From NCBI RefSeq assembly GCF_023061185.1, contig NZ_JAKGAK010000002.1:1-64000 (forward strand): a stretch of DNA of 64,000 nucleotides, read 5' to 3'. The notes under the pieces are model-generated. The model saw only the letters and a list, made by a program, of their open reading frames with translations, searched no databases and was not told where the DNA came from. The position numbers and the translations under genes were made by a program. This stretch comes from Chromohalobacter beijerinckii. GTDB lineage: Bacteria; Pseudomonadota; Gammaproteobacteria; Pseudomonadales; Halomonadaceae. Every line of letters begins with the position of its first letter. Position 1 is the stretch's first letter. This document shows, piece by piece, positions 35,979 to 45,818 of the stretch.

Positions 35979-36908
35979 TCAAGCCGTGTTCAGTACCCAG
36001 GCGCGAAATGCACGCATGGGCTCGGTCAGGTGGCGATGTTGCGGGGTGAGCAGTGACAGGCATCCCCGACTGGGCAGCGTATGCGGCAGTGCTTGCACCA
36101 AGTTGCGCTGTGCCAGGTCCGCCTCGAGCAGGCGGGTCCAGCCCAAAGTGACGCCTTGCCCGGCCAGGGTGGCATTCATCAGCAATTGGAAGCTGTTGGC
36201 ACGCAGGCTATGTTCTGGGGCGTGCCAGCGCAGCCCTTGCGCCTGGTACCAGCCTTCCCAGGTCAGCCAGTCGTGATAATGATCTTCGACGACCATCAAC
36301 GTGTGACGAGCGAGCAGGTCATCGGCATCGCGGATGTCCCCATGACGAGCCAGGTAGGCCGGACTGCATACGGCGGCGACATCCTCGTGGGAGAAGATCG
36401 CCTCGGCGTCGAGGCCGGTAGGGTCGACCTCGTGAGGAACGTGATAGTAGATGCCCAGATCGAACTCGGCGAGGTCCAGGCGGTGAGGGTCCTCGACCGT
36501 CAGGATGCGGATCTCGATATGCGGATGCGCACGCTGGAAGTCGGGAAGCTGCCGCGCCAGCCAGATCGAGGCAATGGTGGGGCTGGAGGCCAACGTGAGC
36601 TGACGGTCGTCGCCGCGACGCCGCAGGCGCGCCGTTTCGTCGCGCAGGTCACGCAACAGGCGCTGCACCACGCGAAAGTAGTGTTCGCCGGCGGGCGTTA
36701 AACGTAGGCCTTCGTAATGACGTTCGAACAGTGGCCGGCCCAGGTCGTCCTCGAGCCGCTTGATCTGGCGGCTGACCGCGCTCTGGGTCAGGTGCAGTTC
36801 GCTGCCGGCCTGCGTGAAACTGGCATGCCGCGCGGCCGCCTCGAAGGCACGCAAGCATGCCAACGGCGGTAACGCATCACGGGAAGACATAGACGTATCC
36901 GGGGCCAT
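35979..36908 (-). CDS. LysR-family regulator (GcvA-like)
   Basis: About 309 residues from 36908. The winged helix-turn-helix is PPLACLRAFEAAARHASFTQAGSELHLTQSAVSRQIKRLEDDLG. The effector domain has LTLASSPTIASIWLARQLPDFQRAHPHIEIRI and the GcvA-like DLGIYYH, with a C-terminal GQGVTLGWTRLLEADLAQRNLV. The reading frame extends upstream to 37052, but that part overlaps the hydrolase gene; 36908 or 36890 are realistic starts. It lies 35 bases after the CocE-type hydrolase on the same strand and probably regulates that BCCT-hydrolase operon. Confidence 0.88.
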   Translation of the reverse strand: MAPDTSMSSRDALPPLACLRAFEAAARHASFTQAGSELHLTQSAVSRQIKRLEDDLGRPLFERHYEGLRLTPAGEHYFRVVQRLLRDLRDETARLRRRGDDRQLTLASSPTIASIWLARQLPDFQRAHPHIEIRILTVEDPHRLDLAEFDLGIYYHVPHEVDPTGLDAEAIFSHEDVAAVCSPAYLARHGDIRDADDLLARHTLMVVEDHYHDWLTWEGWYQAQGLRWHAPEHSLRANSFQLLMNATLAGQGVTLGWTRLLEADLAQRNLVQALPHTLPSRGCLSLLTPQHRHLTEPMRAFRAWVLNTA

Positions 36909-36943
36909 GAAACGACCCCGGAGCATAACATGCACGCCGCCGG

Positions 36944-38980
36944 TCAGATGGCCGTGCGTGGAATCTCGCGCTGCCATGACTTCTCGCTGACCAGTGTCTC
37001 GCCCTCGTGGGCGATTTGCTCGGCGCTGAGGTAGAAGGTGTCTGCGTCGCAATGCAGGTGATAGCGACTGGTCACCTCGACGGCGAACTGACCGTCGCCT
37101 TCATCGCGGCTGGCACGATAGACCCATTCGATATCGGCACGTGTCCGTGTGGCGTCGGTCGGGTGACTGCTGTAGACCTCTTTTGCTTTTTGCTCGATAC
37201 GTAAGCCGTGATCCTCGAAGCGAATGTCGCCCATGTCGTCTTCCACGGTGACGGTTACCTCGCCACTGCCGACGTCTTCGCTGAGAGTGCGCTTGGGCTG
37301 CCCGCCGCGAAGTGTTTCGACGCGACACGGCGCGGCGCTCTCCGGTGCTTCGAATGGCATCGGGATGTAAGCCGCTTTTGAACATGGCAGCTCGAGTGTC
37401 GGCATGCCCGACTGAAGCGTCAGGTCCGAGCGCTTTTGGGGCGACCACACAAGCGGAAAACTGGCGCTGGAGAGTGCCACGCGCAGTCGGTGTCCCTCGG
37501 GCAGGCGATAGCCGATCAGATCCAGCGGCACGCGAACGTCCATCGGCTTGCCCGGTACCGGTGGCGTAATCGTGCCCGGGTCATCGCGCAGATTGAGATT
37601 GAGCGTACCGTAGGTGATCAACGCGCTTTCGCCGCTGGGGGCCACGTCGCACAAGCGCACGTGCAGTTGGCCGCACGCTTCGGTGCTGGTGACCGACACC
37701 GCAAGCCTCGGTTGGCCGAGAATATCGAGCCCTTCGATGTAGGGCGCCGAGTCGAAGGTCAACGACAGGCCGTCGTCGCGACGCTGGTCGGGGGGAAAGT
37801 CGGCGCCGAACCACAGCGGAATGTACTCGCCCTGCAGCGAGCCTGTGGTCAGCGGGGAGGCGATTTGTCGATCATTGCTCAACCGACCATTGCTCCCCAG
37901 GCCGTAATCGCCGAGTACCAAGGACTGCATCTCGACCTCGTCGCTGGGCGCTGGCCAGGCTGAGGTCCGCACCCACTTCCCCGGGCGCTCGAGGTACTTC
38001 GGCGCGGGTGGCACGCCATCCTGCAGATAGAAGGTGCACGCGGGCTCGTCCATGATGCCGGTGTCGGTATCCTTGAGCCAGTAGTCCCACCAGCGCAGCG
38101 CCTCCTGCAGAAAGCCGATGGCCGGGTCGGGGATCGCAAAGTGTGGATACTTGTGCATCCACGGCCCGATCAGCGCCTTCTTCGGGCATGAGAGATTGTC
38201 CATCATCCGCGGGATTGTGTTGATGTACGAATCCGCCCAGCCGCTGATCATATAGACAGCCGCTTCGATGCCGCCTAGCTCTTGGTGATAGCCCTCGCAG
38301 ATCGAACCATGTTTCCAGTAGTCGTCACGATGCTGATGCTCGAGCCAGGTTTCCGCCAGCAGCGGCATGTTGTCGAGGCGATGCTTCCACATCTCGCGCC
38401 ATCGATCGCCGACCAGCGCCGGATCGGGCACGGCGGCGGAGAAGCTCAGCATGGTCGCCGCCCAGCCGAGGTTCTCGAGCAGCATGTTGCCGCCCTTGTA
38501 ATGGATGTCGTCGGCGTAGCGGTCGTCGGTGGAGCACAGCGTGATGATCGCTTTGAGTGGCTCGGGGCGTAGCGCGGCGAGTTGCAGGCTGTTGAAGCCG
38601 CCCCAGGAGATGCCCATCATGCCGAGCTTGCCGTCGCACCAGGGTTGATTGGTAATCCAATCGATCACTTCCAGCGCATCACGTTGCTCCTGCGGGGCAT
38701 ATTCGTCTTCCATCAACCCGTCGGACTCGCCGTTGCCGCGCATATCGACCCGAATGCAGGCGTAACCGTGGCCGGCGAAATAGGGATGAGTCAGCTCGTC
38801 GCGCACCGCCGTGCCGTCGCGTTTGCGATAGGGCAGGTATTCGAGGATCGCCGGCACTGGCTTCGACTCGGCATCCTCGGGCAACCAGATACGGGCCGCT
38901 AGCCGCGTGCCATCGGCGAGCACGATCCATTGGTTCTCGATCTCGCGCACGCGGTGTGGAAAGTCGTGCTTGATGTTCAT
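36944..38980 (-). CDS. CocE/NonD-family hydrolase (S15-like serine esterase/peptidase)
   Basis: A 678-residue cytoplasmic alpha/beta hydrolase. The N-terminal catalytic domain has ILEYLPYRKRDGTAVRD, IRVDMRGNGESDG and the nucleophile elbow MMGISWGGFNSLQLAAL (Ser near residue 146). The probable acid lies in ISGWADSYINTIPRMM and the His in IGPWMHKYPHF. The C-terminal half (from about 330) is the jelly-roll X-Pro dipeptidyl-peptidase C domain with RLAVSVTSTEACGQLHVRLCDVAPSGE and RVALSSASFPLVW. The start at 38980 has AAGGA upstream and overlaps the BCCT stop by 4 bases (ATGA). The pairing with a betaine-type transporter suggests a quaternary-ammonium ester or amide substrate. Confidence 0.9.
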   Translation of the reverse strand: MNIKHDFPHRVREIENQWIVLADGTRLAARIWLPEDAESKPVPAILEYLPYRKRDGTAVRDELTHPYFAGHGYACIRVDMRGNGESDGLMEDEYAPQEQRDALEVIDWITNQPWCDGKLGMMGISWGGFNSLQLAALRPEPLKAIITLCSTDDRYADDIHYKGGNMLLENLGWAATMLSFSAAVPDPALVGDRWREMWKHRLDNMPLLAETWLEHQHRDDYWKHGSICEGYHQELGGIEAAVYMISGWADSYINTIPRMMDNLSCPKKALIGPWMHKYPHFAIPDPAIGFLQEALRWWDYWLKDTDTGIMDEPACTFYLQDGVPPAPKYLERPGKWVRTSAWPAPSDEVEMQSLVLGDYGLGSNGRLSNDRQIASPLTTGSLQGEYIPLWFGADFPPDQRRDDGLSLTFDSAPYIEGLDILGQPRLAVSVTSTEACGQLHVRLCDVAPSGESALITYGTLNLNLRDDPGTITPPVPGKPMDVRVPLDLIGYRLPEGHRLRVALSSASFPLVWSPQKRSDLTLQSGMPTLELPCSKAAYIPMPFEAPESAAPCRVETLRGGQPKRTLSEDVGSGEVTVTVEDDMGDIRFEDHGLRIEQKAKEVYSSHPTDATRTRADIEWVYRASRDEGDGQFAVEVTSRYHLHCDADTFYLSAEQIAHEGETLVSEKSWQREIPRTAI

Positions 38981-40527
38981 GCGTCGTCCTTGGAAGCGTG
39001 AGAAGAAGAAGGCGGTGTGGCGAGGCGCTCGGGGTGTTTCAGCCAACGCCATAGCGAACCCGTGGCGAGCAGTACGATGATCAGCGCCGGCAGACCGCCG
39101 AGATTGGAGAGCATCTTGATGCCGTCGATTCCCACGAAGCTGACCATGACCCAGGACACGATGCCGACGATGACGCCCCACAAGACCTTCATCGACACGC
39201 CGGTGTTGAGATCCGAGTCGGCGGTCAGCCCGCGTGTGCAAAGATTGCCGATGGCATCGGTCTGCGAGTCCGCCGCCGTGACGTAGGAGATGTAGGCAAT
39301 GAACAGCAGCAAGGGAATCCAGACACCGGCGAAAGGCATCTGTCGAAACAGCTCGTAGAGCACGTTTTCCACGCCGCGATCATTAAGAATGGCATGCAGG
39401 TCGACACCGGTATGGGCCTGAAAATAAAGCGCCGCGCCGGAGAAGATGATGACCCAAGCCGAGGCGAAAAGTGCTGGATAAAACAGATTGACGCGCAGAA
39501 ACTCGCGTACCGTGTAGCCGCGTGAAATCTTGCCCAGGAACAGCGCCGCCATGGGCGCCCAGGCGAACCATACCGCCCAATAGAAGATCGACCACCACTG
39601 TGGCCACTGGTCCTCGCCGGCGGTCCCGGTGAACAGGCTCTTGGTGAAGAAGCCATCGAGATAGACGCCGAAGGATTCCACGCCCAGCGAGAGCATGAAG
39701 CTCGTCGGCCCCACCACGAAGATGAACACGCCCAGAATCAACAGCAATATAGCGTTCAGCGACGATAGCCGCGCGATGCCTTTCTGCAGGCCGCTGGCCG
39801 CCGAAATCACGAAGGTCACTACGATCAGGGCAATGACCACGCCCAAGCGCAGGGGGCTGGCCTCGCCGCCCAGGTACTGGCCTGCGCCGCCGGCCAGCGT
39901 CAGCGCGCCGGTGCCCAGCGACGATGCCATGCCGGCCACCAGGGCGTAGAGCGACACGGCATCGATCAGACCGCCGAAACGCTTGACCTTGGGGCCGAAG
40001 ACAGGCTCCAACATGCTCGAGATCGAGAAGCGCAGGCGCAGGTTGTAGAAGGCCAGGGCGAAGATCAGCGCCGGGACGGCATAGATGGCGTAGGGCGTGA
40101 ACGACCAGTGCAGGAACATGGTCGACATCGCGAACAGCATGGCATCGCCCGAGCCGGCCTCCAGGCCCAGCGACTCGGGCGGCGACATGAAGTGATACAG
40201 CGGCTCGGCGGTGGTCCAGAACAACACTCCCACGGCCAGGGTGGTGCACAAGGTGATCGAGAACCAGCGCAGCCGCGACAGCATGGGCGTTGCCTGCTCG
40301 CCGCCGATACGAAGTTGACCCAGCGGCGAGAAATAAACGATGACGGCCAGCACCAGCAGGTACAGGCTCCCCAGGCTGAATAGCCACGCAAAGTTATCCA
40401 GGATGGCATCGTTGAGGGCGCTGGCGGTGGCCAGGAAGGCATCGAGATTGACGTAGCTGGCGATCACCGCCGCCAGTAGCACCAGGAAGGTTGGCCAGAA
40501 AACCAAGGGCCGTAGCGATGTTTGCAT
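38977..40527 (-). CDS. BCCT-family transporter
   Basis: A 516-residue, 12-helix transporter of the betaine/carnitine/choline family. The aromatic substrate/ion-site helix reads YWAVWFAWAPMAALFLGKISRGYTVREF, the family's strongest signature. FWTTAEPLYHF and SFTPYAIYAVPALIFALAFYN come earlier, and YVTAADSQTDAIG is the helix 10 block. The C-terminus is short, without the long osmosensing tail of BetP, which fits a catabolic rather than osmotic role. The start at 40527 (MQTSLRP) has GGAG upstream. First gene of an operon with the CocE-like hydrolase. Confidence 0.92.
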   Translation of the reverse strand: MQTSLRPLVFWPTFLVLLAAVIASYVNLDAFLATASALNDAILDNFAWLFSLGSLYLLVLAVIVYFSPLGQLRIGGEQATPMLSRLRWFSITLCTTLAVGVLFWTTAEPLYHFMSPPESLGLEAGSGDAMLFAMSTMFLHWSFTPYAIYAVPALIFALAFYNLRLRFSISSMLEPVFGPKVKRFGGLIDAVSLYALVAGMASSLGTGALTLAGGAGQYLGGEASPLRLGVVIALIVVTFVISAASGLQKGIARLSSLNAILLLILGVFIFVVGPTSFMLSLGVESFGVYLDGFFTKSLFTGTAGEDQWPQWWSIFYWAVWFAWAPMAALFLGKISRGYTVREFLRVNLFYPALFASAWVIIFSGAALYFQAHTGVDLHAILNDRGVENVLYELFRQMPFAGVWIPLLLFIAYISYVTAADSQTDAIGNLCTRGLTADSDLNTGVSMKVLWGVIVGIVSWVMVSFVGIDGIKMLSNLGGLPALIIVLLATGSLWRWLKHPERLATPPSSSHASKDDA

Positions 40528-40730
40528 CACCCAGTCTCCGTTTGTCGTTATCGTATGGCGCCATGCGCCGATAGCATGGCATGCCACTCTACCGGCACAC
40601 GGGACGCTACGCTCAAACGCTACTTGGTAATGGGGGTATGCATATGACGCATGGCATGCGCGCCATGGCGACGTGCGCCGACGCGTCCGCTAGCATGGTC
40701 ACTTACGACCGTTATGCGAGAAGCGCCTCG

Positions 40731-40958
40731 ATGAACCCTGAAGACTTGCAAAAGCTCGCCACGCGACAGATGCCTTTCGGCAAATACGCAGGCCGGCTGA
40801 TCGCCGATCTTCCCGGCCCCTATCTTGCCTGGTTTGCCCGGCAGGGCTTCCCGCAAGGGGAAATCGGGCGACTGCTCGCCCTGATGCATGAAATCGACCA
40901 CAACGGCCTCAACGCGCTGCTCGAACCGCTGCGTGCGTCATCACGGCGTCATGAATAG
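40731..40958 (+). CDS. DUF3820-family small protein
   Basis: A 75-residue protein with the DUF3820 pattern: QMPFGKYAGRLIADLPGPYLAWFARQGFPQGEIGRLLALMHEIDHNGL. The group has been named putative quorum-sensing-regulated virulence factor in domain databases, though its biochemical function is not known. The start at 40731 begins the conserved part; ATG 40695 is a possible upstream start. It is a single gene between the divergent BCCT operon and the convergent cdd end of the deo operon. Confidence 0.87.
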   Translation: MNPEDLQKLATRQMPFGKYAGRLIADLPGPYLAWFARQGFPQGEIGRLLALMHEIDHNGLNALLEPLRASSRRHE

Positions 40959-40986
40959 CCGTCGAGCGTAAGGTGAGGCGCCTACA

Positions 40987-41409
40987 TCACGCCGGTGGCA
41001 GATTCTCCGGCCCGAAGGAGTCAGGCAGTAACTGCTCCATGGTGTAGTGCTTCAGCGGATTGCCGTCGCCGTCGAGGACGACGATGACGGTGTCCGGCGT
41101 GGCAAATTCGCGAATGCGCTGGCGGCAATCGCCACAGGGCGTGCAGAGATGCTCGCCGGGGCCGATGACGTACAGCGTGACGATCTCGCGCTCGCCCTGG
41201 GCGATCATCGCGCCGATGGCACCGGCTTCGGCGCAGAGGCCCTTGTAGTTGGCGCTTTCCACGTTACAGCCCAGGTAATGCCGGCCGCTTTCGGCAATCA
41301 ACAAGGCCCCCACCGGATGGCGGGAATAGGGCGCATAAGCGCGCTCGCGCGTCTCGATCAACGCTTGGCGCAGCGCATCGGAAAGCGGCGCGGGGGACGT
41401 CTCAGCCAT
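40987..41409 (-). CDS. cdd: cytidine deaminase (small tetrameric type)
   Basis: A 140-residue zinc enzyme that deaminates cytidine and deoxycytidine. The zinc ligands and proton-shuttling Glu are seen in [10 protein letters not shown] (Cys, Glu) and [11 protein letters not shown] (two Cys), as in the tetrameric Bacillus-type enzyme. The N-terminus has [13 protein letters not shown] and [14 protein letters not shown]. It is the last gene of the deo operon, overlapping deoD by 8 bases, and supplies deoxyuridine for breakdown. It is convergent with the DUF3820 gene. Confidence 0.94.
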   Translation of the reverse strand: MAETSPAPLSDALRQALIETRERAYAPYSRHPVGALLIAESGRHYLGCNVESANYKGLCAEAGAIGAMIAQGEREIVTLYVIGPGEHLCTPCGDCRQRIREFATPDTVIVVLDGDGNPLKHYTMEQLLPDSFGPENLPPA

Positions 41410-42133
41410 GGGTGGTTTCTCCCGCGTCGCGGAGCAGGCCCTCGAGGGTGATCGCCATCATCTCGTGAAAGCCGGTTTGGCGCGTCTGCGCGTCGAGGGC
41501 CTCACCCTTCAGGATATGATCGGACACCGTGCACACGGTCAGCGCACGAGCTTGGAGCTCGGCGGCGACGCCGTACAGGCCGGCGGCTTCCATCTCGACG
41601 CCGAGAATGCCGTGGCGCTTCATGACGTCGAACATGGCGTCGTCGGGCGAATAGAAAAGATCCGCCGAGAACAGGTTGCCGACCTTGGCCTGGATGCCAC
41701 GCGCGCGTGCAGCGTCGACGGCGTGACGTGTCAAGTCGAAGTCGGCGATGGCGGCGAAATCGTGGCCCTTGAAGCGCGTACGGTTGACCCCGGAATCGGT
41801 ACACGCGCCCATGCCCACGACGATGTCGTTGACGGCCACGTCGTCGCGCACCGCGCCGCAGGAACCCACACGCACCAGGCGCTTGACGCCGTACTCGGTG
41901 ATCAGCTCCTTGGCATAGATCGAGATCGAGGGAATGCCCATGCCGCTGCCCATCACCGAGATGCGCTGGCCTTGGTAGGTGCCGGTGAAACCGAGCATGT
42001 TGCGCACCTGATTGACGCACTCGACGTCGTCGAGAAAGGTCTCGGCAATGAATTGGGCGCGCAGCGGATCACCGGGCATGAGCACGGTATCGGCGAAGGC
42101 GCCTGCGGGGGCATCGATATGCGGCGTCGACAT
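41402..42133 (-). CDS. deoD: purine-nucleoside phosphorylase DeoD
   Basis: A 243-residue hexameric PNP. Visible blocks are [16 protein letters not shown] with phosphate-binding Gly and Arg, [35 protein letters not shown] and the nucleoside-binding [11 protein letters not shown]. The catalytic Asp lies in [11 protein letters not shown]. Start at 42133 ([11 protein letters not shown]). It lies 4 bases after deoB and overlaps cdd, so it is the fourth gene of the deoC-A-B-D-cdd operon. It cleaves purine (deoxy)nucleosides to (deoxy)ribose-1-phosphate, the substrate of DeoB. Confidence 0.95.
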   Translation of the reverse strand: MSTPHIDAPAGAFADTVLMPGDPLRAQFIAETFLDDVECVNQVRNMLGFTGTYQGQRISVMGSGMGIPSISIYAKELITEYGVKRLVRVGSCGAVRDDVAVNDIVVGMGACTDSGVNRTRFKGHDFAAIADFDLTRHAVDAARARGIQAKVGNLFSADLFYSPDDAMFDVMKRHGILGVEMEAAGLYGVAAELQARALTVCTVSDHILKGEALDAQTRQTGFHEMMAITLEGLLRDAGETTHG

Positions 42134-42137
42134 GGCA

Positions 42138-43402
42138 TCAGTCTCCTGTTGTCGTCGTGGTGGAGGCGGCGGGCGCCGCGCCCAGGAAGTCGCTGCCGTG
42201 GGCCATGGGCGCGAGACCGAAATGCGTCGCCAGACTCTGGCCGATATCGGCGAAGGTCGCCAGACGACCGGCCTCGTCGCCCAACGGTCCCGGCGCCAAG
42301 TTCGCGCCACTGGCAAGCACGGGGACTTGTTCGCGGGTGTGGTCGGTCCCCGTCCAGGTCGGATCGTTGCCGTGATCGGCGGTGAGGATCAGCAGGTCGT
42401 CGGGACGCAGCTTGGCGAGTATTTCCGGCAAGCGCCGGTCGAAGGCCTCCAGGGCTGCGGCGTAGCCATCCGGGTCGCGCCGGTGGCCGTAGAGCGTGTC
42501 GAAGTCGACGAAGTTGGTCATCACCAGCGTCTGCTTATTCTCCAGTGAACGCTCGCCGGCCTCATCGATGGCCTTGAGCGTCGCGTCGAACAGCGCGTCA
42601 TGGCCGTGGGCCTTGAGCACTTTCGAAACGCCGCAATGGGCATAGATATCGCCGATCTTGCCTACGCCGAGTACCGTGCCGTCGTCGTGCAGCTTTTGGA
42701 GTACGGTCGGCGTGGGGGCTCGATGGCGTAGTCGCGGCGGTTGCCGGTGCGCTCGAAGGCGTCCAGCGTTTCGCCGACGAAGGGGCGGGCGATGACGCGA
42801 CCGATGTTGTAGGGCATCAACAGCTCGCGGGCAATCTCGCACAGCGCATACAAGCGCTCCAACCCGAAATGGGTCTCGTGGGCGGCGATCTGGAACACCG
42901 AGTCCGCTGAGGTATAGACGATGGGCTTGCCAGTGGCGATATGTTCTTCGCCAAGTGCCTCGAGGATCGGCATGCCGGACGCATGGCAGTTGCCCAAAAC
43001 GCCGGGCAGGTCGGCGCGCTCGATCAGCGCTTCCAAAAGATCGGGCGGGAAGCTCTGCGTCTTGTCGAGAAAGTAACCCCATTCGAACAGCGCCGGGACG
43101 CCGGCGATTTCCCAATGCCCTGAGGGCGTGTCCTTGCCCGAGGATATTTCGGCCGCTGCCGCGTAGGCGCCGTCGAGCGTATCGGGTGGGGTGATGCCTG
43201 CTGCCCACTCGCCGGTGGCGAGATGATGCGCGTGATAGAGGCCGAGGCTTGCCAGGTTGGGCAGGGCGAGCGGTCGGCCGGCAGCGGCACGGTGACGCGC
43301 GATATGGCCTAGCGTATCCGCCCCTGCATCGCCGAAGGCGGCAGCATCCGGGGCGTTGCCGATGCCGAAGGAATCAAGTACCAACAGGATGGCGCGTGTC
43401 AT
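42138..43402 (-). pseudogene. deoB: phosphopentomutase DeoB, frameshifted by one base
   Basis: The N-terminal frame (43402 down to about 42717) has the metal site [17 protein letters not shown], then [20 protein letters not shown] and [14 protein letters not shown]. It then runs out of family similarity after RRDYAIEPP. The C-terminal frame continues at once with [25 protein letters not shown] and the second metal site [19 protein letters not shown], ending at 42138. The break lies in a run of five Gs on the plus strand (42714-42718). One extra base restores a single protein of about 420 residues. This is either a real inactivating deletion or a homopolymer sequencing error. DeoB would convert (deoxy)ribose-1-phosphate to the 5-phosphate. 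Confidence 0.92.
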
Positions 43403-44733
43403 GACAGATCCTCCTTACGCAGGGTGGCGTGGATCGGCGCCGCCGGCGTGACGCTACCTGCCTCGCCGAGGGTGAAGGCTGCGCCTAATTGGCGTGTGAC
43501 GGCCTCGGCATCGGCTTGGCTGGCGGCGTGGAGGCGCAACAGTGGTTGGCCGGGCTCGACGCGCTGGCCGAGTGCGGCGATTCGCGAAAGCCCGACGCGA
43601 TGGTCGATGGCATCCCCGGCGTTGCGGCGACCGCCGCCCAATTCGACGACGCCGAGCCCCAGTGCGCGGGTGTCGATGGCGTTGACGGTGCCGGCCCGAG
43701 GCGCGACGACATCGGTCGTGAAGGGCGCTGGCGCTAAATAGTGCTCGGCGCGTTCTGCCAGATCGCTCGGGCCGCCGAGGCCATGCACCATGCGCGAAAA
43801 GCGCTCCAGTGCCTCGCCGGAGGCCAGGGCGGTTTCCAGGCGCGTTGCGGCGTCGGCGGCATTGGTGGCGAGACCGGCTTGCACGAGCATTTCCGTGGCC
43901 AAGGCATGGGTGACCTGATAGAGGCGGCTATCGCGACCTTCCCCTCTCAGCAGACGCAGCGCTTCGTGCACTTCCAGGGCATTGCCGGCGCAGTCGGCGA
44001 GCGGCTGATTCATGTCGGTCAGCAGCACGCTGGTGGGCGTGCCGGCGCCGCTGCCGATGGCGACGATGGCTTCGGCCAGTTCTCGGGAGGCCTCGGCGGT
44101 GGGCATGAAGGCGCCGTTGCCGACCTTGACGTCCATGACCAGGGTGTCGAGCCCGCAGGCCAGCTTCTTGCCCAGAATCGAGGCCACGATCAGCGGCAGC
44201 GACTCGACCGTGGCGGTCACGTCGCGCACGCCGTACAGGCGCTTGTCGGCGGGGGCGAGGGTGCCGGTTTGACCGATGATCGCCACGCCGACGTTTTTCA
44301 CCAACTGGCGAAAGAGATCGTCGTCGGGTGTGACGTTATAGCCAGGAATCGCTTCGAGTTTGTCCAGCGTGCCGCCGGTGTGGCCGAGCCCACGCCCCGA
44401 AATCATGGGTACGTGGCCGCCGCAGGCAGCGATCCACGGGCCCAGTACCAGTGACACGAGATCGCCCACGCCGCCGGTGGAGTGCTTGTCGAGCACCGGC
44501 CCGTCGAGGCCCAGATCGTGCCAGCGCAGGACTTGTCCAGAGTCGCGGGTGGCCTCGGTCAGCGCGATGGCCTCCTCGCGGTTCATGCCATTGAGCACGA
44601 CCGCCATGGCGAAGGCACCGATCTGAGCATCGCCCACGCTGCCATCGGCGACGCCGCGCATGAAGGTGTGGATGGCGTCGGCGTCGAGGGGTTCGGCGTC
44701 ACGCTTACGGCGGATGATGTCTTGAATCAGCAT
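43399..44733 (-). CDS. deoA: thymidine phosphorylase DeoA
   Basis: A 444-residue enzyme of normal length. The family signature [21 protein letters not shown] lies near residue 110, preceded by [19 protein letters not shown] with phosphate-contact Lys and Ser. [15 protein letters not shown]-like [16 protein letters not shown] follows, and the C-terminal domain has [16 protein letters not shown]. The start overlaps nothing upstream, but its stop overlaps the deoB start by 4 bases. It converts thymidine or deoxyuridine to base and deoxyribose-1-phosphate. Confidence 0.95.
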   Translation of the reverse strand: MLIQDIIRRKRDAEPLDADAIHTFMRGVADGSVGDAQIGAFAMAVVLNGMNREEAIALTEATRDSGQVLRWHDLGLDGPVLDKHSTGGVGDLVSLVLGPWIAACGGHVPMISGRGLGHTGGTLDKLEAIPGYNVTPDDDLFRQLVKNVGVAIIGQTGTLAPADKRLYGVRDVTATVESLPLIVASILGKKLACGLDTLVMDVKVGNGAFMPTAEASRELAEAIVAIGSGAGTPTSVLLTDMNQPLADCAGNALEVHEALRLLRGEGRDSRLYQVTHALATEMLVQAGLATNAADAATRLETALASGEALERFSRMVHGLGGPSDLAERAEHYLAPAPFTTDVVAPRAGTVNAIDTRALGLGVVELGGGRRNAGDAIDHRVGLSRIAALGQRVEPGQPLLRLHAASQADAEAVTRQLGAAFTLGEAGSVTPAAPIHATLRKEDLS

Positions 44734-44802
44734 GGCGATAACCGTGTTGTTGTTTGTCGTTGCGATGTCTGCCGTTGAATGTCGATATCTGCCGAGGCGC
44801 GT

Positions 44803-45576
44803 TCAGTAACCGTCGCCGGGCGCCTTGGCCTCATCGCCATCCAGCGTGGCGAGCAGGGCATCGAGCAGCCCCGAGGCGCCGAAGCGGAAGTGCGCGGGGC
44901 TGATCCATGCCTCGCCCATGATCCGTGCGGCCAGGTCGAGATAGGCCTTGGCATCCTCGGTGGTACGAATTCCGCCAGCGGCCTTGAAGCCCACGTCGCG
45001 GCCGCTGTCACGAATCGTTTCGAGCATGATCTCGGCGGATTCGAGGGTGGCGTTGACGGCAACCTTGCCGGTGGAGGTCTTGATGAAGTCGGCACCGGCG
45101 GTAATAGCGATCTCCGCGGCCTGACGGATCAGAGCGGGATCCTTGAGCTCGCCGCTCTCGAGGATGACCTTCAAGGTCGCGCCGCCGCAGGCTTCGCGGC
45201 AAGCCTCGACGAGTAAGCGGCCGACATCGGGTGCGCCGTCGAGCAGGGCCCGGTAGGGAAAAACCACGTCGACTTCGTCGGCGCCCGCGGCCACGGCGAG
45301 ACGTGTCTCGCGCGCGGCGCGTTCAGCGTTGGGGGCACCCTCGGGGAAATTGGTTACCGTGGCGATGCGAACATGCCGGGTCAGGCCAAGGGCGTCGAGT
45401 TCGCGTTGGGCGTCCTCGATGAACGCTGGATACAGGCACAACGCGGCAGGGCGACCGGCGGGCGTGTCGGCACGGCGACATAGTGCCTGGATACGGGCAC
45501 TGTCGTCATCGTCATTGAGCGAGGTGAGGTCCATCAGGGCCAGGGCCTGACGGGCAACGGGCTTGAGATCGGTCAT
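44803..45576 (-). CDS. deoC: deoxyribose-phosphate aldolase DeoC
   Basis: A 257-residue TIM-barrel class I aldolase. The Schiff-base Lys lies in [18 protein letters not shown], and a second Lys in [31 protein letters not shown] carries the catalytic Asp. This is the E. coli-type long form. It is the first gene of the deo operon, transcribed away from deoR, with the probable DeoR operator upstream. The enzyme splits deoxyribose-5-phosphate into glyceraldehyde-3-phosphate and acetaldehyde. Confidence 0.95.
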   Translation of the reverse strand: MTDLKPVARQALALMDLTSLNDDDDSARIQALCRRADTPAGRPAALCLYPAFIEDAQRELDALGLTRHVRIATVTNFPEGAPNAERAARETRLAVAAGADEVDVVFPYRALLDGAPDVGRLLVEACREACGGATLKVILESGELKDPALIRQAAEIAITAGADFIKTSTGKVAVNATLESAEIMLETIRDSGRDVGFKAAGGIRTTEDAKAYLDLAARIMGEAWISPAHFRFGASGLLDALLATLDGDEAKAPGDGY

Positions 45577-45720
45577 GGGCGTGGGTCCCCGAGTGGCATG
45601 CGTCCGGGCAGAGCCGGGGCATGGGGCGATGAGTCGGTCGTGCTGCCGACCGTTGAGCCGGGCGGCGCGAAAGAAGTCACAGACATGGTAATGTCCTTGT
45701 ATTTATCGTCGAGCCATCTT

Positions 45721-45736
45721 TGTTAATTTTCTAACA
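45721..45736. promoter_or_regulatory. DeoR operator-like palindrome
   Basis: TGTTAATTTTCTAACA matches the E. coli DeoR operator TGTTAGAATTCTAACA at 13 of 16 positions, with both TGTTA/TAACA arms intact. It lies between deoC and the divergent deoR-type gene, so it can control both. Confidence 0.8.
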
Positions 45737-45739
45737 GAA

Positions 45740-45763
45740 ATTTTGTGGCTAAGCTAACAAAAT
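45740..45763. promoter_or_regulatory. second inverted repeat beside the DeoR operator
   Basis: ATTTTGT (45740-45746) and ACAAAAT (45757-45763) form 7-bp arms around GGCTAAGCTA, and the right arm includes a TAACA half-site. It starts 4 bases after the DeoR-like palindrome. It could be an additional repressor site or overlap the deoR promoter. Confidence 0.5.
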
Positions 45764-45818
45764 GTGCCGGAGAAGGGCGAGCGATCTCGTCGACCGGTAT
45801 GCCGAGGGAGATGTGCAA

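Noticed and set aside
41408-42385. 325-codon plus-strand open frame across deoD
   Set aside because: Shadow of deoD, which has complete PNP motifs and fits the operon.
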